Source of the DNA: CADEGL01 sp050180485
GTDB taxonomy: Bacteria > Pseudomonadota > Alphaproteobacteria > CADEGL01
Direction: 5' to 3'
DNA: 64,000 nucleotides
Assembly: GCA_050180485.1 (NCBI GenBank)
Contig: JBFXED010000011.1
Span: 1 to 64,000, forward strand
Positions within the stretch are counted from its first letter, which is position 1, and the number at the start of each line of letters is the position of its first letter. Under the pieces are notes generated by a model. That model was not told the origin of the DNA, ran no database searches, and worked only from the letters and a program-made list of their open reading frames with translations. Below, piece after piece: positions 30,294 to 43,248 of this stretch. The position numbers and the translations under genes are program-made.

Positions 30294-30560
30294 ATGGCAT
30301 GGCTGCTCGGGGCTTTCGTTCTGGCCGGCCTCGTGGCCATGATCGCGACGGTCAAGGGCCGCTCCGGCGTTTCGTGGTTCGTTTACGCGCTGCTCGTTTT
30401 TCCCGTCGCTTTCGTCCACGTCCGGATGATCCGCGATCGCCGCCCCGAGGCCGGCTTCAAGCCGCGAACGGCCGCGCAAGCCGATGCCGAGATCGCGGCG
30501 AAGCTGCGTCAGGGCTACGTCATCCGCCATCCGGGAGACGGGCCGTCTCCGCCGCGCTGA
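30294..30560 (+). CDS. small membrane hypothetical protein
   Basis: This is an 88-residue protein with two hydrophobic segments at the N-terminus (WLLGAFVLAGLVAMIA and WFVYALLVFPVAFVHV), separated by a short basic turn. A charged cytoplasmic tail follows (RTAAQADAEIAAKLRQG). I recognise no family. It follows the preceding small gene by 4 bases. Confidence 0.55.
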   Translation: MAWLLGAFVLAGLVAMIATVKGRSGVSWFVYALLVFPVAFVHVRMIRDRRPEAGFKPRTAAQADAEIAAKLRQGYVIRHPGDGPSPPR

Positions 30561-30608
30561 CACGGATTTTTGCTTTTAATTTGGATTCTTGGCCGATCGA
30601 CCGCGAAA

Positions 30609-30685
30609 TGGTCGGAGTGAGAGGATTTGAACCTCCGGCCCCTACGTCCCGAACGTAGTGCTCTACCAGGCTGAGCTACACTCCG
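30609..30685 (-). tRNA. tRNA-Pro (anticodon CGG)
   Basis: Read on the minus strand, the gene folds into a full cloverleaf. It has a 7-bp acceptor (CGGAGTG/CACTCCG), a D arm GCTC-loop-GAGC, and an anticodon stem CTACG/CGTAG with loop TTCGGGA. The variable region is 5 bases and the T arm carries TTCAAAT. The anticodon CGG reads proline codon CCG. The discriminator A is followed directly by an encoded CCA (30609-30611). Confidence 0.95.
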
Positions 30686-30755
30686 ATTTCGGCTGGCAGG
30701 GCGGTTATATAGCGCCCAAGGGCCGGGGTCGCAACCGCACCGGGCGGCCCGTGCC

Positions 30756-31778
30756 CTAGTAGGCGCGGTCGATGCAGAAATCGATAACTTCGAGCAAGGC
30801 GGCCTTTTCCGGGCCGTCGGTGAAAATGCCAAGGGCGTCGCGGGCAATCGAGCCGTAGTGGCGCGCGCGCTCCACCGTGTCGCGCAGCGAGCCGTGGCGT
30901 TCCATGAGCGCGATGGCACTGGCGAGGTCCGTCTCGTCCTGCTTCATGTCCTCCAGCGTGCGGCGCCAGAAGCTGCGCTCCTCGTCGTCGCCCCGGCGGA
31001 AGGCCAGGATGACGGGCAGGGTGATCTTGCCGTCCTGGAAATCGTCGCCCACGGTCTTGCCCAAGGTGGCTTGGGCGGCTGAATAGTCGAGTACGTCGTC
31101 GACCAGCTGGAAGGCGATGCCCAGGTTGAGGCCGTAGCTTTCTAGCGCCTCTTCCTCGACGCGGGGACGGCCGGCCACGACCGCGCCGATCCGGCAGGCC
31201 GAGGCGAACAGAGCCGCTGTCTTGCAGCGGATGACCTCGAGATAGGCCTGCTCGCTGGTCGCCGTGTCGTTGGCGGTCACGAGCTGCTGCACCTCGCCTT
31301 CGGCGATGGTGGCCGAGGCGCGGGAAAGAATGTCGAGCACCGACAGCGAGCCATCCTCGACCATGAGCTGGAACGAGCGGCTGAACAGGAAATCGCCGAC
31401 CAGCACGCTGGCCTTGTTGCCCCACACGGCGTTGGCCGTGGCGCGGCCGCGGCGCAGCGCGCTGTCGTCCACGACGTCGTCGTGCAGGAGGGTCGCGGTG
31501 TGGATGAACTCGACGGCCGCGGCCAGCGCGATATGCCGCTCGCCCTTGTGGCCGCACATGCGCGCGGCGGCCAAGGTCAGCATCGGGCGCAGGCGCTTGC
31601 CGCCCGCCGCGATGATGTGGCCGGCCAGTTGCGGGATCAGTTCCACCGAGCTGCGCATGCGGCGCAGGATGACTTCGTTGACCTTGTTGAGGTCGTCGGA
31701 ACACAGCGCGTGCAGCCGCTCGATGCCCGCGCGACTGCCTTTTCCCGGTTCGGTCCCGAACTTGACGACGACCGCCAC
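30756..31778 (-). CDS. ispB: all-trans polyprenyl (octa/decaprenyl) diphosphate synthase
   Basis: This is a 340-residue class I prenyltransferase that builds the isoprenoid side chain for ubiquinone from IPP and an allylic primer. The two aspartate-rich motifs are present: LLHDDVVDDS and QLVDDVLDY. Also present are the GGKRLRPMLTLA segment for IPP binding and the GKTVGDDFQDGK region. The start is taken as GTG at 31778, 5 bases after an AGGGGG. A longer open frame exists upstream but overlaps the control region of the divergent DUF2007 gene. Chain length (octa- or decaprenyl) cannot be fixed from motifs alone. Confidence 0.9.
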   Translation of the reverse strand: MAVVVKFGTEPGKGSRAGIERLHALCSDDLNKVNEVILRRMRSSVELIPQLAGHIIAAGGKRLRPMLTLAAARMCGHKGERHIALAAAVEFIHTATLLHDDVVDDSALRRGRATANAVWGNKASVLVGDFLFSRSFQLMVEDGSLSVLDILSRASATIAEGEVQQLVTANDTATSEQAYLEVIRCKTAALFASACRIGAVVAGRPRVEEEALESYGLNLGIAFQLVDDVLDYSAAQATLGKTVGDDFQDGKITLPVILAFRRGDDEERSFWRRTLEDMKQDETDLASAIALMERHGSLRDTVERARHYGSIARDALGIFTDGPEKAALLEVIDFCIDRAY

Positions 31779-31880
31779 AGAGGCCCCCTTCACGTCGTAT
31801 GATGATAATGGCGGCAGAATAAGCGCGGACGGCAACCGGTCAAGGGAAACCGGCCCGCGGCTCCTGCGAAGGAAGGGGAT

Positions 31881-32117
31881 TTGCGCGAATTGTTGCGGTC
31901 CAATGACGCGGTGATGCTGTCCTGGGCGATCGCCGTCCTGGAAGCCGAAGGCATCCGGGCCATCCTGCTCGACGCCCATACCAGCGCCGTGGAAGGCAGC
32001 ATCCTGGCCATTCCCCGCCGCCTCATGGTGGGCGCGGAGGATTATAACCGCGCCCGGCGTATCCTGTCGGATACCGGGGCCGTCGATCTGTCGCCCGACC
32101 GGGCGCCCTGGCGCTAG
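31881..32117 (+). CDS. DUF2007 (putative signal-transducing) protein
   Basis: This is a 78-residue cytoplasmic protein of the DUF2007 family. It has the family pattern RELLRSNDAVMLSWAIAVLE, then a LDAHTSAVEGSI stretch and IPRRLMVGAEDYNRARRIL. It appears to start with TTG at 31881, just after GGAAGGGG; no ATG in the right place would keep the conserved N-terminus. It is divergent from ispB, a common arrangement in alphaproteobacteria, and ends 7 bases from a convergent gene. Confidence 0.78.
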   Translation: MRELLRSNDAVMLSWAIAVLEAEGIRAILLDAHTSAVEGSILAIPRRLMVGAEDYNRARRILSDTGAVDLSPDRAPWR

Positions 32118-32124
32118 GGTCCGT

Positions 32125-32502
32125 TCAGGGCACGGCCGGGGCGAAGCCGCGCTCGCCGCACAATGCCTTGATCGCGCGGTAGGCCTTCAGCGGACTTTGA
32201 TTTTCGTGCAGATCGTCGCGCTTGAGGATGTATTGGAAAAGGTAACTGCGGAAATCGTTGAGGCTGACCTGGTTGGTGCAGTCGAGCAGCCATTTCTCGC
32301 TGATCTCCGGCGCGCCGAAGGCGGGCGCCAGGAACATCCCTTCCAGAAGCCCCATGAGATAGGCCCGCTTTTCCAACCCATCCATGTCCATGTATCCCTT
32401 CCCGGTGACATAACCGCCGACGATGCGCACGGGCGGGGCGTCCTGGCTCCAGGCGGGCAGGGCGAAGACGGTGACGAACAAGGCGATCAAGGCGCGTCTC
32501 AT
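32125..32502 (-). CDS. exported hypothetical protein
   Basis: This is a 125-residue protein with a clear signal peptide (RRALIALFVTVFALPAWSQ). The mature domain is about 105 residues and helical, containing a DGLEKRAYLMGLLEGM segment and two cysteines (in LLDCTNQ and ALCGER) that could form a disulfide. The pattern loosely recalls Rap1a/Tai-type small periplasmic proteins, but I cannot assign it firmly. It is convergent with DUF2007 and divergent from the methyltransferase gene. Confidence 0.6.
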   Translation of the reverse strand: MRRALIALFVTVFALPAWSQDAPPVRIVGGYVTGKGYMDMDGLEKRAYLMGLLEGMFLAPAFGAPEISEKWLLDCTNQVSLNDFRSYLFQYILKRDDLHENQSPLKAYRAIKALCGERGFAPAVP

Positions 32503-32513
32503 AAAGGGCTCCT

Positions 32514-33323
32514 TTGACGATGGCCAAGAGTGTAGCGCAAAAGCGCAAGCGACGGTTCGAAGGCGAATCCGAGGACCGGCTCCTGGGCGGCTCCGTGCGC
32601 CTCTGCCAGCCGCGCGACGGCTACCGCGCGGCGATCGACCCCATCTTTCTCGCAGCTTCGGTGCCTGCGCACATAGGCGACCGGATTCTGGAGTTGGGCG
32701 TGGGAACGGGCGCGGCCGCTTTGTGCTTGGCGCGCCGTGTGCCGGGCTGCGGCGTCGTCGGGCTGGAGCGCCAGCGCAGCGTGGCCGCCCTGGCCGCGCG
32801 CAACGCTGCGCTGAACGGCATGGCGGACCGCGTCGAGATCGTCGTGGGAGATGTGCTCGATCCGCCCGCTTCGGTGAAGACGCGGCGGTTCGACCATGTG
32901 ATGGCCAATCCGCCCTATCTGCCGCCTGGACGCGCCGACCGGCGCAAGCCGGACGGGCGCGATGCCAGCAACGTGGAGGGCGACGCCGATCTGCGCGCCT
33001 GGGTCGATTGCGCGCTGCGCCGCGTGAAGCCGCGCGGCACGGTCACCTTCATCCATCGCGCGGACCGGCTGGATGCGCTTCTAGCCGCCTTCGAGGGCCG
33101 CGCGGGCGGCATCGCCGTCGTGCCGCTATGGCCGAAATCGGGTATGGCTGCCAAGCGTGTAATCGTGCGGGCGCGGACGGGGGTCGCGACGCCCCTGGTC
33201 CTGACAGCGGGCTTGGTCCTGCATCGGCTGGACGGCTCTTTTACTCAAGCGGCCGAGCGCATCTTGCGTGAAGGTGCTGCGTTGGAGCCCGCATCGATTG
33301 GCAGTAGGACCGCTCCGGATTAA
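32514..33323 (+). CDS. TrmN6-like SAM-dependent methyltransferase
   Basis: This is a 269-residue class I methyltransferase. It shows SAM motif I (ILELGVGTGAAALCLA), an acidic second motif, and NPPYLPPG. The NPPY tetrad is the catalytic signature of amino-methylating enzymes acting on bases in planar stacking. The N-terminal LLGGSVRLCQPRDGYRAAIDPIFLA matches the tRNA1(Val) adenine-37 N6-methyltransferase group (TrmN6/YfiC). It starts with ATG at 32514 (a second ATG at 32520 is possible), and the next gene, an S49 peptidase, begins 13 bases after its stop. Confidence 0.8.
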   Translation: MTMAKSVAQKRKRRFEGESEDRLLGGSVRLCQPRDGYRAAIDPIFLAASVPAHIGDRILELGVGTGAAALCLARRVPGCGVVGLERQRSVAALAARNAALNGMADRVEIVVGDVLDPPASVKTRRFDHVMANPPYLPPGRADRRKPDGRDASNVEGDADLRAWVDCALRRVKPRGTVTFIHRADRLDALLAAFEGRAGGIAVVPLWPKSGMAAKRVIVRARTGVATPLVLTAGLVLHRLDGSFTQAAERILREGAALEPASIGSRTAPD

Positions 33324-33336
33324 GGTTGCGCCCGCG

Positions 33337-34161
33337 ATGTCTCTACTGGATTCCCTGAAGCGCCTGTTCCGCGCGCCGCCGACGGTGGCCGTCATTCCCT
33401 TGTCCGGCGTGATCGGCGCGTTCGGCCTGCGTCGGCGCGGGCTGTCGCTGGAGGCGCTCGCGCCCGTCATCCGCCGTGCGTTCAAGGCGGGTGGGCTGAA
33501 GGCCGTGGCGCTTTCCATCAACTCGCCGGGCGGCTCGCCCGTCCAGTCCGCGCTGATCCAGAAGCGCATCCGCGCGCTGGCCGAGGAAAAGAAAGTCCCC
33601 GTCTTCGCCTTCGCCGAAGATGTGGCGGCGTCGGGCGGCTATTGGCTCGCGCTGGCGGGCGACGAAATCTATGCCGACGAGAATTCCATCGTGGGATCCA
33701 TCGGCGTCATCAGTGCGGGTTTCGGCTTTCCCGATGCGATCCGGCGTCTGGGCATCGAACGCCGCGTCCACGCGGCGGGCGAGAAGAAGTCCTTCCACGA
33801 TCCTTTCCAGGACGAAAAGCCGGAGGACGTCGCGCGGCTGCGCACGCTTCAGGACGAGATTCACGAGAATTTTCGCGCCTTCGTGCGCGCGCGCCGCGCG
33901 GGCAAGCTGAAGGCGCCGGAGGCCGAGCTGTTCACCGGCGAGTTTTGGACCGGCCGCCGCGCCGTTTCGCTGGGACTGATCGACGGCCTCGGCGATCTGC
34001 GCGCGGTGATGCGCGAACGTTACGGCGAGAAGGTGCGCTTCCGCGTCTTCCGTCAGGAACGCAGCCTGATGGGATCGTTGTTGCGCGGCCAGCAAGAATG
34101 GCCGGCCCATACCCTGGCCGCGTTGGACGAGCGTTTATGGTGGAGTCGGTTCGGTCTATGA
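33337..34161 (+). CDS. S49 family signal-peptide peptidase-like protease
   Basis: This is a 274-residue serine protease of the SppA/SohB type. It has an oxyanion-region motif SINSPGGSPVQSALI, the nucleophile serine in EDVAASGGYWLA, and ENSIVGSIGVIS. A lysine in AAGEKKSFHDPF is the likely general base. FWTGRRAVSLGLIDGLG is also typical. It lacks a clear N-terminal membrane segment, so it may act in the cytosol or at the membrane through oligomers. Its stop overlaps the next, membrane-anchored small gene by 4 bases. This pairing may supply the membrane anchor, which is inference. Confidence 0.85.
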   Translation: MSLLDSLKRLFRAPPTVAVIPLSGVIGAFGLRRRGLSLEALAPVIRRAFKAGGLKAVALSINSPGGSPVQSALIQKRIRALAEEKKVPVFAFAEDVAASGGYWLALAGDEIYADENSIVGSIGVISAGFGFPDAIRRLGIERRVHAAGEKKSFHDPFQDEKPEDVARLRTLQDEIHENFRAFVRARRAGKLKAPEAELFTGEFWTGRRAVSLGLIDGLGDLRAVMRERYGEKVRFRVFRQERSLMGSLLRGQQEWPAHTLAALDERLWWSRFGL

Positions 34162-34382
34162 TCCTGAAACTGATCCTTCTCGTCCTTGGCATCTACCTCG
34201 TCTGGAAGGGCTTCGGCCTCTACAAGAAGATGGAGGCCACGCGGCAGGAAACGCTCAAGCGCCAGGCGGCCGAGCGAAACACGCCGATCACCACGGACGC
34301 GGTCGAATGCCGTCTCTGCGGCACCTATTTCGCGACCAAACCCGCCGCCTGCGGCCGGGCGGATTGCCCGTATAAGGCCTAA
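34158..34382 (+). CDS. small membrane-anchored zinc-ribbon-like protein
   Basis: This is a 74-residue protein with one N-terminal hydrophobic helix (ILKLILLVLGIYLVWKG), a basic linker and a C-terminal four-cysteine module. The module is C-x2-C in ECRLCGTYF followed by a C...C pair in AACGRADC, a zinc-ribbon-like layout. It resembles the PP0621-type small proteins by design, but I cannot confirm identity. Its ATG overlaps the S49 peptidase stop by 4 bases, indicating translational coupling. Confidence 0.65.
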   Translation: MILKLILLVLGIYLVWKGFGLYKKMEATRQETLKRQAAERNTPITTDAVECRLCGTYFATKPAACGRADCPYKA

Positions 34383-34389
34383 TCAAGTC

Positions 34390-34443
34390 CTCATCCTGAG
34401 CCTGTCGAAGGATGAGACCCCATGCTTCGACGGGCTCAGCATG
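34390..34443. repeat. dispersed double-hairpin repeat, copy 1
   Basis: Two hairpins lie back to back between the zinc-ribbon gene and glyQ. The first has arms CTCATCCT/AGGATGAG around the loop GAGCCTGTCGA; the second has arms CATGCT/AGCATG around TCGACGGGCTC. The same structure recurs at 57019-57095 with different arm bases but the same loop core, which marks it as a dispersed intergenic repeat family. Confidence 0.85.
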
Positions 34444-34529
34444 AAGCCGAAGAGGTTCTCCGCCTTGCCTTGCGGGGAGGGGGTGGGTCCTGTCCGCCGC
34501 GCCCCAATCGCCCCTCGGATACCGGACCG

Positions 34530-35389
<860 letters not shown>

Positions 35390-35390
<1 letters not shown>

Positions 35391-37465
35391 TGGCCGAGCT
35401 TCTACTCGAAATTCTGTCCGAAGAGATTCCCGCGCGCATGCAGGCGCGTGCGGCGGAGGAGTTGAAACGCCTCGTCTCCGAAAAGCTGAAGGAGGCGGGC
35501 CTCACTTTCAGCCGCGCGGATTCCTATGTCACGCCGCGCCGCTTGGCGCTGGTGGTCGAAGGCTTGCCGGAAAAGCAGCCCGACATCGTCGAAGAGAAGA
35601 AGGGGCCGCGCGTCGACGCGCCCGAGCAGGCCATCCAGGGGTTCCTCAAATCCGCCGGCCTCGCCTCGGTCGACCAATGCGAAGTGCGCGACGCCGGCAA
35701 GGCGCAGGTCTATTTCCACACGGTGAAGAAGCCTGGCCGTGCCACGGTTGAGGTGTTGGCTGAGCTGATTCCGGCCTCGACGCTGGCTTTGCCGTGGCCC
35801 AAATCCATGCGCTGGGGGGCGCATCAGGTGCGTTTCGTCCGGCCCATCCACGGCATGATAGCGGTCTTCGGCGGCAAGGCCCTGAAGGGCGCGTTGTCCT
35901 TGGGCGATGGCGAAATCGCCTTCGGGGCCTTCACGCGCGGCCACCGTTTCCTGAACGCGACCGGAATCACCGTGCGCGACTTCGCCGACTACAAGGCAAA
36001 GCTGCACGGGGCCAGGGTGATCTTGGACCCGGCCGAGCGGCGCGAAGCGATCCGCGAGCAGGCCGCAAAGCGCGCGCAGAGCGCAGGCTTGCGCGTGAAG
36101 GACGATGCCGGCCTTCTGGACGAGGTGACGGGCCTGGTCGAATGGCCCGTGGTTCTCATGGGCCGGATCGATCCCCGGTTCATGGAGCTGCCGCCCGAGG
36201 TTCTGACGGCCTCCATGCGCGCGCATCAGAAGTATTTCTCGCTCCTAAATGCGGATGGTTCATTGGCGCCCCATTTCCTGGTCGTGGCCAACATGGAGGC
36301 CAGGGACGGGGGGCAGGCCATCGTGGCGGGCAACGAGCGCGTCCTGCGCGCGCGCCTGTCGGACGCCAAGTTCTTCTGGGATCTGGATCGCAAGGCACGG
36401 CTGGAAGACCGTGTGCTGGCGCTGCGTAACATCGTATTCCACCAAAAGCTCGGTACGGTCGGGCAGAAGGTCGAGCGCATCGCGGCGCTGGCCGTTGATC
36501 TGATCGACCACATTCCCGGCGCCGACCGCGATCATGTGCGCAGCGCCGCGATCCTGGCCAAAGCCGATCTGACCACCGGCATGGTCGGCGAGTTTCCCGA
36601 ACTGCAAGGCGTGATGGGGCGCTACTACGCGCTGGCCCAGGGCGAGAAGCCCGAGGTTGCCATGGCGGTGGCTGAACACTACTCGCCGCTGGGCCCCAAT
36701 GATCGCTGCCCGACCGCGCCCACCTCGGTCGCCGTCGCGCTGGCCGACAAGCTGGACACGCTGGTGGGCTTCTTTGCCATCGACGAGAAGCCGACCGGTT
36801 CCAAGGACCCGTTCGCGCTGCGCCGCGCGGCGCTGGGCGTCATCCGTTTGATCCTCGAGAACAACCTGCGCCTGGCGTTGCGCCCTGCAATCGAGCAGGC
36901 ATTCAAACTGCATGGCCTGTCTGGAGCCAAGGTGCCGACCGATGATCTGGTGGAGTTCTTCGCCGATCGGCTGAAGGTCCACCTGCGTGAGAAGGGCGTG
37001 CGCCACGATCTGGTCAACGCGGTCTTCGCGCTGGGCAGGGAGGACGACCTGGTGCGTCTTCTGACCCGCGTCGACGCACTGGCCGCGTTTCTCAAGACCG
37101 ACGACGGCGCGAATCTTCTGACCGCGTATAAGCGCGCAGCCAATATCGTCGCGATCGAGGAGAAAAAGGATAAGAAGAATTACGACCAGCCGGTCGAGCC
37201 GACCAAGCTGCCCGAGATCGAAGAGCGCCTGTTGATGCAGGAGCTGAAGACGGCGACACGCCATTTCCAGGCCGCGTTGGCGAAGGAGGACTTTGCCCAG
37301 GCCATGGCCGAGATGGCCAAGCTGCGCCGAACGCTTGACGCCTTCTTCGACAAGGTCACGGTCAATACGCAGAATCCCGAGTTGCGGGAGAATCGCCTCC
37401 GGCTACTCTCCTTCATCCGTGCGACGCTCAATCAGGTCGCCGATTTTTCGAAGGTCGAAGGTTAG
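35390..37465 (+). CDS. glyS: glycyl-tRNA synthetase beta subunit
   Basis: This is the 691-residue beta subunit. The N-terminus ELLLEILSEEIPARMQARA is typical, followed by SYVTPRRLALVVEGLP, KSMRWG, FVRPIHGM and the LLNADGSLAPHFLVVANM region. The HD-like domain and the C-terminal anticodon-binding helical region complete the normal length. It is translated from an ATG overlapping the glyQ stop. It is followed by ppdK, an order often seen in alphaproteobacteria. Confidence 0.97.
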
Positions 37466-37531
37466 GAACCCGGCGGAATATGCGGACCTCCCCGCCGTCC
37501 GTTTAGGGTCGGCAGGCAAGGGAGGTCCTTC

Positions 37532-40260
<2,729 letters not shown>

Positions 40261-40264
<4 letters not shown>

Positions 40265-41154
40265 CTCGCGTCTTTCTCCGGCAGGTGCATCCAGCCGGGC
40301 ACGTGGGGCACAAGGCGCGCAGTGCCGGCGATGAGCGCGCCGTTGGCGGCGTCGATGGCATCGAGACGGAGAAGCGCTAGACCATGCCCGTCCCGTGCGC
40401 TGCGCATCGTCCCGACATCCTTTCCGTCGAGCAGGACTGGCGTTCCCGCTTCGGGGGGTGCGCCGGAAATCTCGACCGGCACCAGCTTCTTCTTCACCAG
40501 CCCGCGATACTTGGTGCGCGCGGTCAGCTCTTGGCCGACATAGCAGCCCTTGTTGAAGTCGACGCCGTTCAATTCCTCGAAGTTGGATTCAAGCAGAATG
40601 GATTTCTCGGGCTCTAAATCGCGGCTACCGTCGGCGACGCCATGGGAAAGCCGCCAGCGGTCGTAGGCGTCGGCATCGACACGTGCGAAGCCGGTCAACG
40701 CGTCCGCGCCATCGCCGGGCAGCAGCGCGCGGGCTCCGAGGGCGGCCAGGCGCGGATCGGCGAACGCCACGCCTTCGCCCAGTGGTGCCGCCGCGCCTGC
40801 GTCCGCACCGAGGTGCAGGGCTTCCAGGGTGCCGTTGCCCCAGGCCGCGAAAACGGTCCAGCCGTCCAACGCCTCGATCATGGCCTTGCTGCGCAGCCGG
40901 TAGATCATCAGCCGCTTGCGAAGGTCGTCGCGCCGCGCGGCCTCGCAGTCGACCAACAATGCGCCGTCGCCGCGCATGGCGATGAAGAAGTCGTGCAGAT
41001 ATTTGCCTTGGGCGGTCAGGAGCGCGGCGTGGATGGCCCGTCCAGGCGCCACTTTTTCGATATCGTTGGAGATGAGGCCTTGCAGGAACGGCCGCGTCTC
41101 GGGGCCGGTGACGGACAGGAGGGCGCGGGCGGGCAGGGCGGTGAATTGCGGCAT
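40261..41154 (-). CDS. ygfZ: YgfZ/GcvT-like folate-binding Fe-S maintenance protein
   Basis: This is a 297-residue protein with the YgfZ signature KGCYVGQELTART. It is a folate-dependent factor that helps assemble or repair certain Fe-S enzymes. The N-terminal GcvT-like half is marked by RPFLQGLISND and LLTAQGKYLHDFF. The start at 41154 was chosen because the open frame upstream reads into the divergent glycosyltransferase promoter; AGGCCGCC precedes it weakly. It is convergent with ppdK with a four-base overlap. Confidence 0.92.
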
Positions 41155-41254
41155 GGCGGCCTGGGTTTCTCTTCCGTTTTCGAAGGGTGGGGCGTCCGGG
41201 GCGCCGAGGCAAGGGCCTGTCATCCGGGGGCGGGCGCAGCTACATTCCGCCCCC

Positions 41255-42280
41255 ATGCGGGTCACGCTGATCGACGACACTATTCCCTTCGATGGCAATA
41301 CGGCGCAGCTCCAGCCGCTGGGCGGTGCGGAGAAGGCGTTTGCTGGCCTTGCCGGTGGCCTGGGGCGCTCGCATCACGAGGTGCAGGTCTTCAACCGCTG
41401 CCTCCACCGTTTGATCGCCGACAGCGCGACATGGGAGACGTGGGATTCGCCGCGTCCGGAAGAGACCGATATCCTGGTCGCCCACCGGAAGCCGGAGCTT
41501 CTGGGCGCGGTCAAGGTGGCGCGGAAGCGTTTCCTTTGGATGGCAGGCGAGGCGAGCTATCTGGAGAAGCCGCGCAACCGCGCGCTTCTGGACCAGTACA
41601 AGCCGGTCATCGTGTTTTCCAGCCGCGTCCATGCCGAGAGCTGGAGCAACCCCGACAAGCTGCGCTCGGTCATCGTGCCGCCCGGCATGCGCCCCGAGTA
41701 TCTGACCGAGACGCTGACGACGCCGACCGAGCCGCCGCATGCGCTGACCACCATCCATCCGCTGCACGGGCTCGATTGGTTGATCGATCTGTGGCGCGAA
41801 AAGATTCATCCGATCGCGCCCAAGGCGCAGCTTCATGTTTATTCGGCGGCGTTGTCCAAGGGCGTGGCGGGCGATCCGATGGCGCCCGCCATCGCGCCGA
41901 TCCTGGCCCGGGTGAAAGCGGTCGCGAACGCGGGCGTCGTGGTCAAGATGCCCATGGCCGATCCGCAGATGGCCATGGCCTATCGCGAGGCACGAGCGCA
42001 TCTGCATCCCGGCTTCGCGGCCGAAATCTATTGCCACACGGTGGGCGAATCGCAGTCCTGCGGCCTACCGCTGGTGGCGCGGCCGCGTGGGGCGGTGAAG
42101 GACCGAGCCTATCACGGGGCGACGGGTTTTTTGTTCAACGACGACGACGCCTACGCCAATGCGGTGCTGCGTCTCTTGAACGACGACGGCACCTACAAGC
42201 GCCTGTCGGACGCAGCGCGCGCGATGCAGCGCGGCCGGCGCTGGGACGAGGCGGCGGGCGACTTCGAGTCGCACTGGTGA
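41255..42280 (+). CDS. glycosyltransferase family 4-like protein
   Basis: This is a 341-residue GT-B type glycosyltransferase. Its N-terminus (IPFDGNTAQLQPLGGAEKAF) contains the LGGAE loop of many GT4 enzymes. The C-terminal donor site has AYREARAHLHPGFAAE with a FAAEIYCHTVGES stretch, similar to the conserved E-x7-E area but altered. It starts a run of four glycosyltransferases with 4-base overlaps and precedes asnB, the pattern of a surface-glycan cluster. Acceptor and sugar are unknown. Confidence 0.8.
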   Translation: MRVTLIDDTIPFDGNTAQLQPLGGAEKAFAGLAGGLGRSHHEVQVFNRCLHRLIADSATWETWDSPRPEETDILVAHRKPELLGAVKVARKRFLWMAGEASYLEKPRNRALLDQYKPVIVFSSRVHAESWSNPDKLRSVIVPPGMRPEYLTETLTTPTEPPHALTTIHPLHGLDWLIDLWREKIHPIAPKAQLHVYSAALSKGVAGDPMAPAIAPILARVKAVANAGVVVKMPMADPQMAMAYREARAHLHPGFAAEIYCHTVGESQSCGLPLVARPRGAVKDRAYHGATGFLFNDDDAYANAVLRLLNDDGTYKRLSDAARAMQRGRRWDEAAGDFESHW

Positions 42281-43248
42281 CGGACATCTTGTTCATCACC
42301 GGCACGCGGGTGGGCGACGCCGTTCTGTCCACCGGCCTCCTCGGCCATTTAATGGAAAAGAATCCGGACGCGCGAATCACGGTGGCCTGCGGGCCGGTGG
42401 CCGCGCCGCTGTTCGCCGCCGTGCCCAATCTGCGCCGCGTGATCGCGATGCGGAAGCAGCCGCGCGGTGGCCACTGGTTCTCGCTCTGGTCGGCGTGCGT
42501 CGGCACGTGGTGGCACACAATCGTCGATCTGCGCGGCTCGGCGATCGCCTACCTGCTGCCCGCCGCGCACCGATACGTGAAGCGCCCAAGCAAGGGACAG
42601 GGGCTCCACGTGGTTCAACAGTTGGCCCGCACGTTGGGGCTCGAAGCCAATCCGCCGGACCCACGGTTGTGGACCGCGCCTGAGCATTGGCAGGTCGCCG
42701 AGCATTTGATCCCGGCGGGTGGTCCGGTGCTGGGCCTCGGTCCGGCCGCCAACTGGCGCGGCAAAGAGTGGCCGGCGGAAAAATTCATCGAACTGATGCG
42801 GCGCCTCACGGCGCCCAGTGGTGTCCTGCCCCATGCGCGAGTCGCCGTGTTCGGCGCCGAAGAAGATCGGCCGCGAACCGATCCCGTATTGGCCGCGCTG
42901 GCGTCTGACCGGCGCATCGATCTCGTGGGACGCGCCGATCTGCTGACCGCGTTCGTCTGCTTGCGCCGCTGCGCGCTCTATGTCGGCAACGATTCGGGCA
43001 CGATGCACATGGCTGCCGCGGCGGGCACGCCGACGCTTGGCCTGTTCGGCCCCAGCAAGGAGGACGACTACCGACCCTGGGGGCCGCATACGGAATTCGT
43101 CCGCACGCCGGAGAGCTACGACGAATTGATCGGGCGGCCCGGCTACGATCACCGCACGACGGGCACGATGATGGGGAACCTTTCAGTCGAGACGGTGGAA
43201 GCGGCGGCGAACGCCCTGTTGCGCCGCTGCAAAGGAGCGGCGGCATGA
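42277..43248 (+). CDS. glycosyltransferase family 9 (heptosyltransferase-like)
   Basis: This 323-residue GT9 member starts at a GTG overlapping the previous stop. Family features include ILFITGTRVGDAVLSTGLL, GLGPAANWRGKEWPAEKF and the nucleotide-sugar site YVGNDSGTMHMAAAAGTPTLGLFGPS. GT9 enzymes such as WaaC/WaaF transfer heptose to the LPS inner core, which suggests this cluster builds LPS core. Assignment to a particular step is not possible. Confidence 0.88.
   Translation: MTDILFITGTRVGDAVLSTGLLGHLMEKNPDARITVACGPVAAPLFAAVPNLRRVIAMRKQPRGGHWFSLWSACVGTWWHTIVDLRGSAIAYLLPAAHRYVKRPSKGQGLHVVQQLARTLGLEANPPDPRLWTAPEHWQVAEHLIPAGGPVLGLGPAANWRGKEWPAEKFIELMRRLTAPSGVLPHARVAVFGAEEDRPRTDPVLAALASDRRIDLVGRADLLTAFVCLRRCALYVGNDSGTMHMAAAAGTPTLGLFGPSKEDDYRPWGPHTEFVRTPESYDELIGRPGYDHRTTGTMMGNLSVETVEAAANALLRRCKGAAA

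Noticed and set aside
31779..31979. Extended N-terminus for the polyprenyl synthase
   Set aside because: The extra 67 codons overlap the divergent DUF2007 gene, and a good ribosome site precedes the GTG at 31778.
34422..34529. Longer N-terminus for glyQ
   Set aside because: The frame is open but runs through the dispersed hairpin repeat, and the conserved GlyQ start is at 34530.
40642..42276. Upstream extension of the GT9 frame
   Set aside because: The frame is open by chance across ygfZ and the GT4 gene; the GTG at 42277 overlaps the previous stop and begins the conserved GT9 start.
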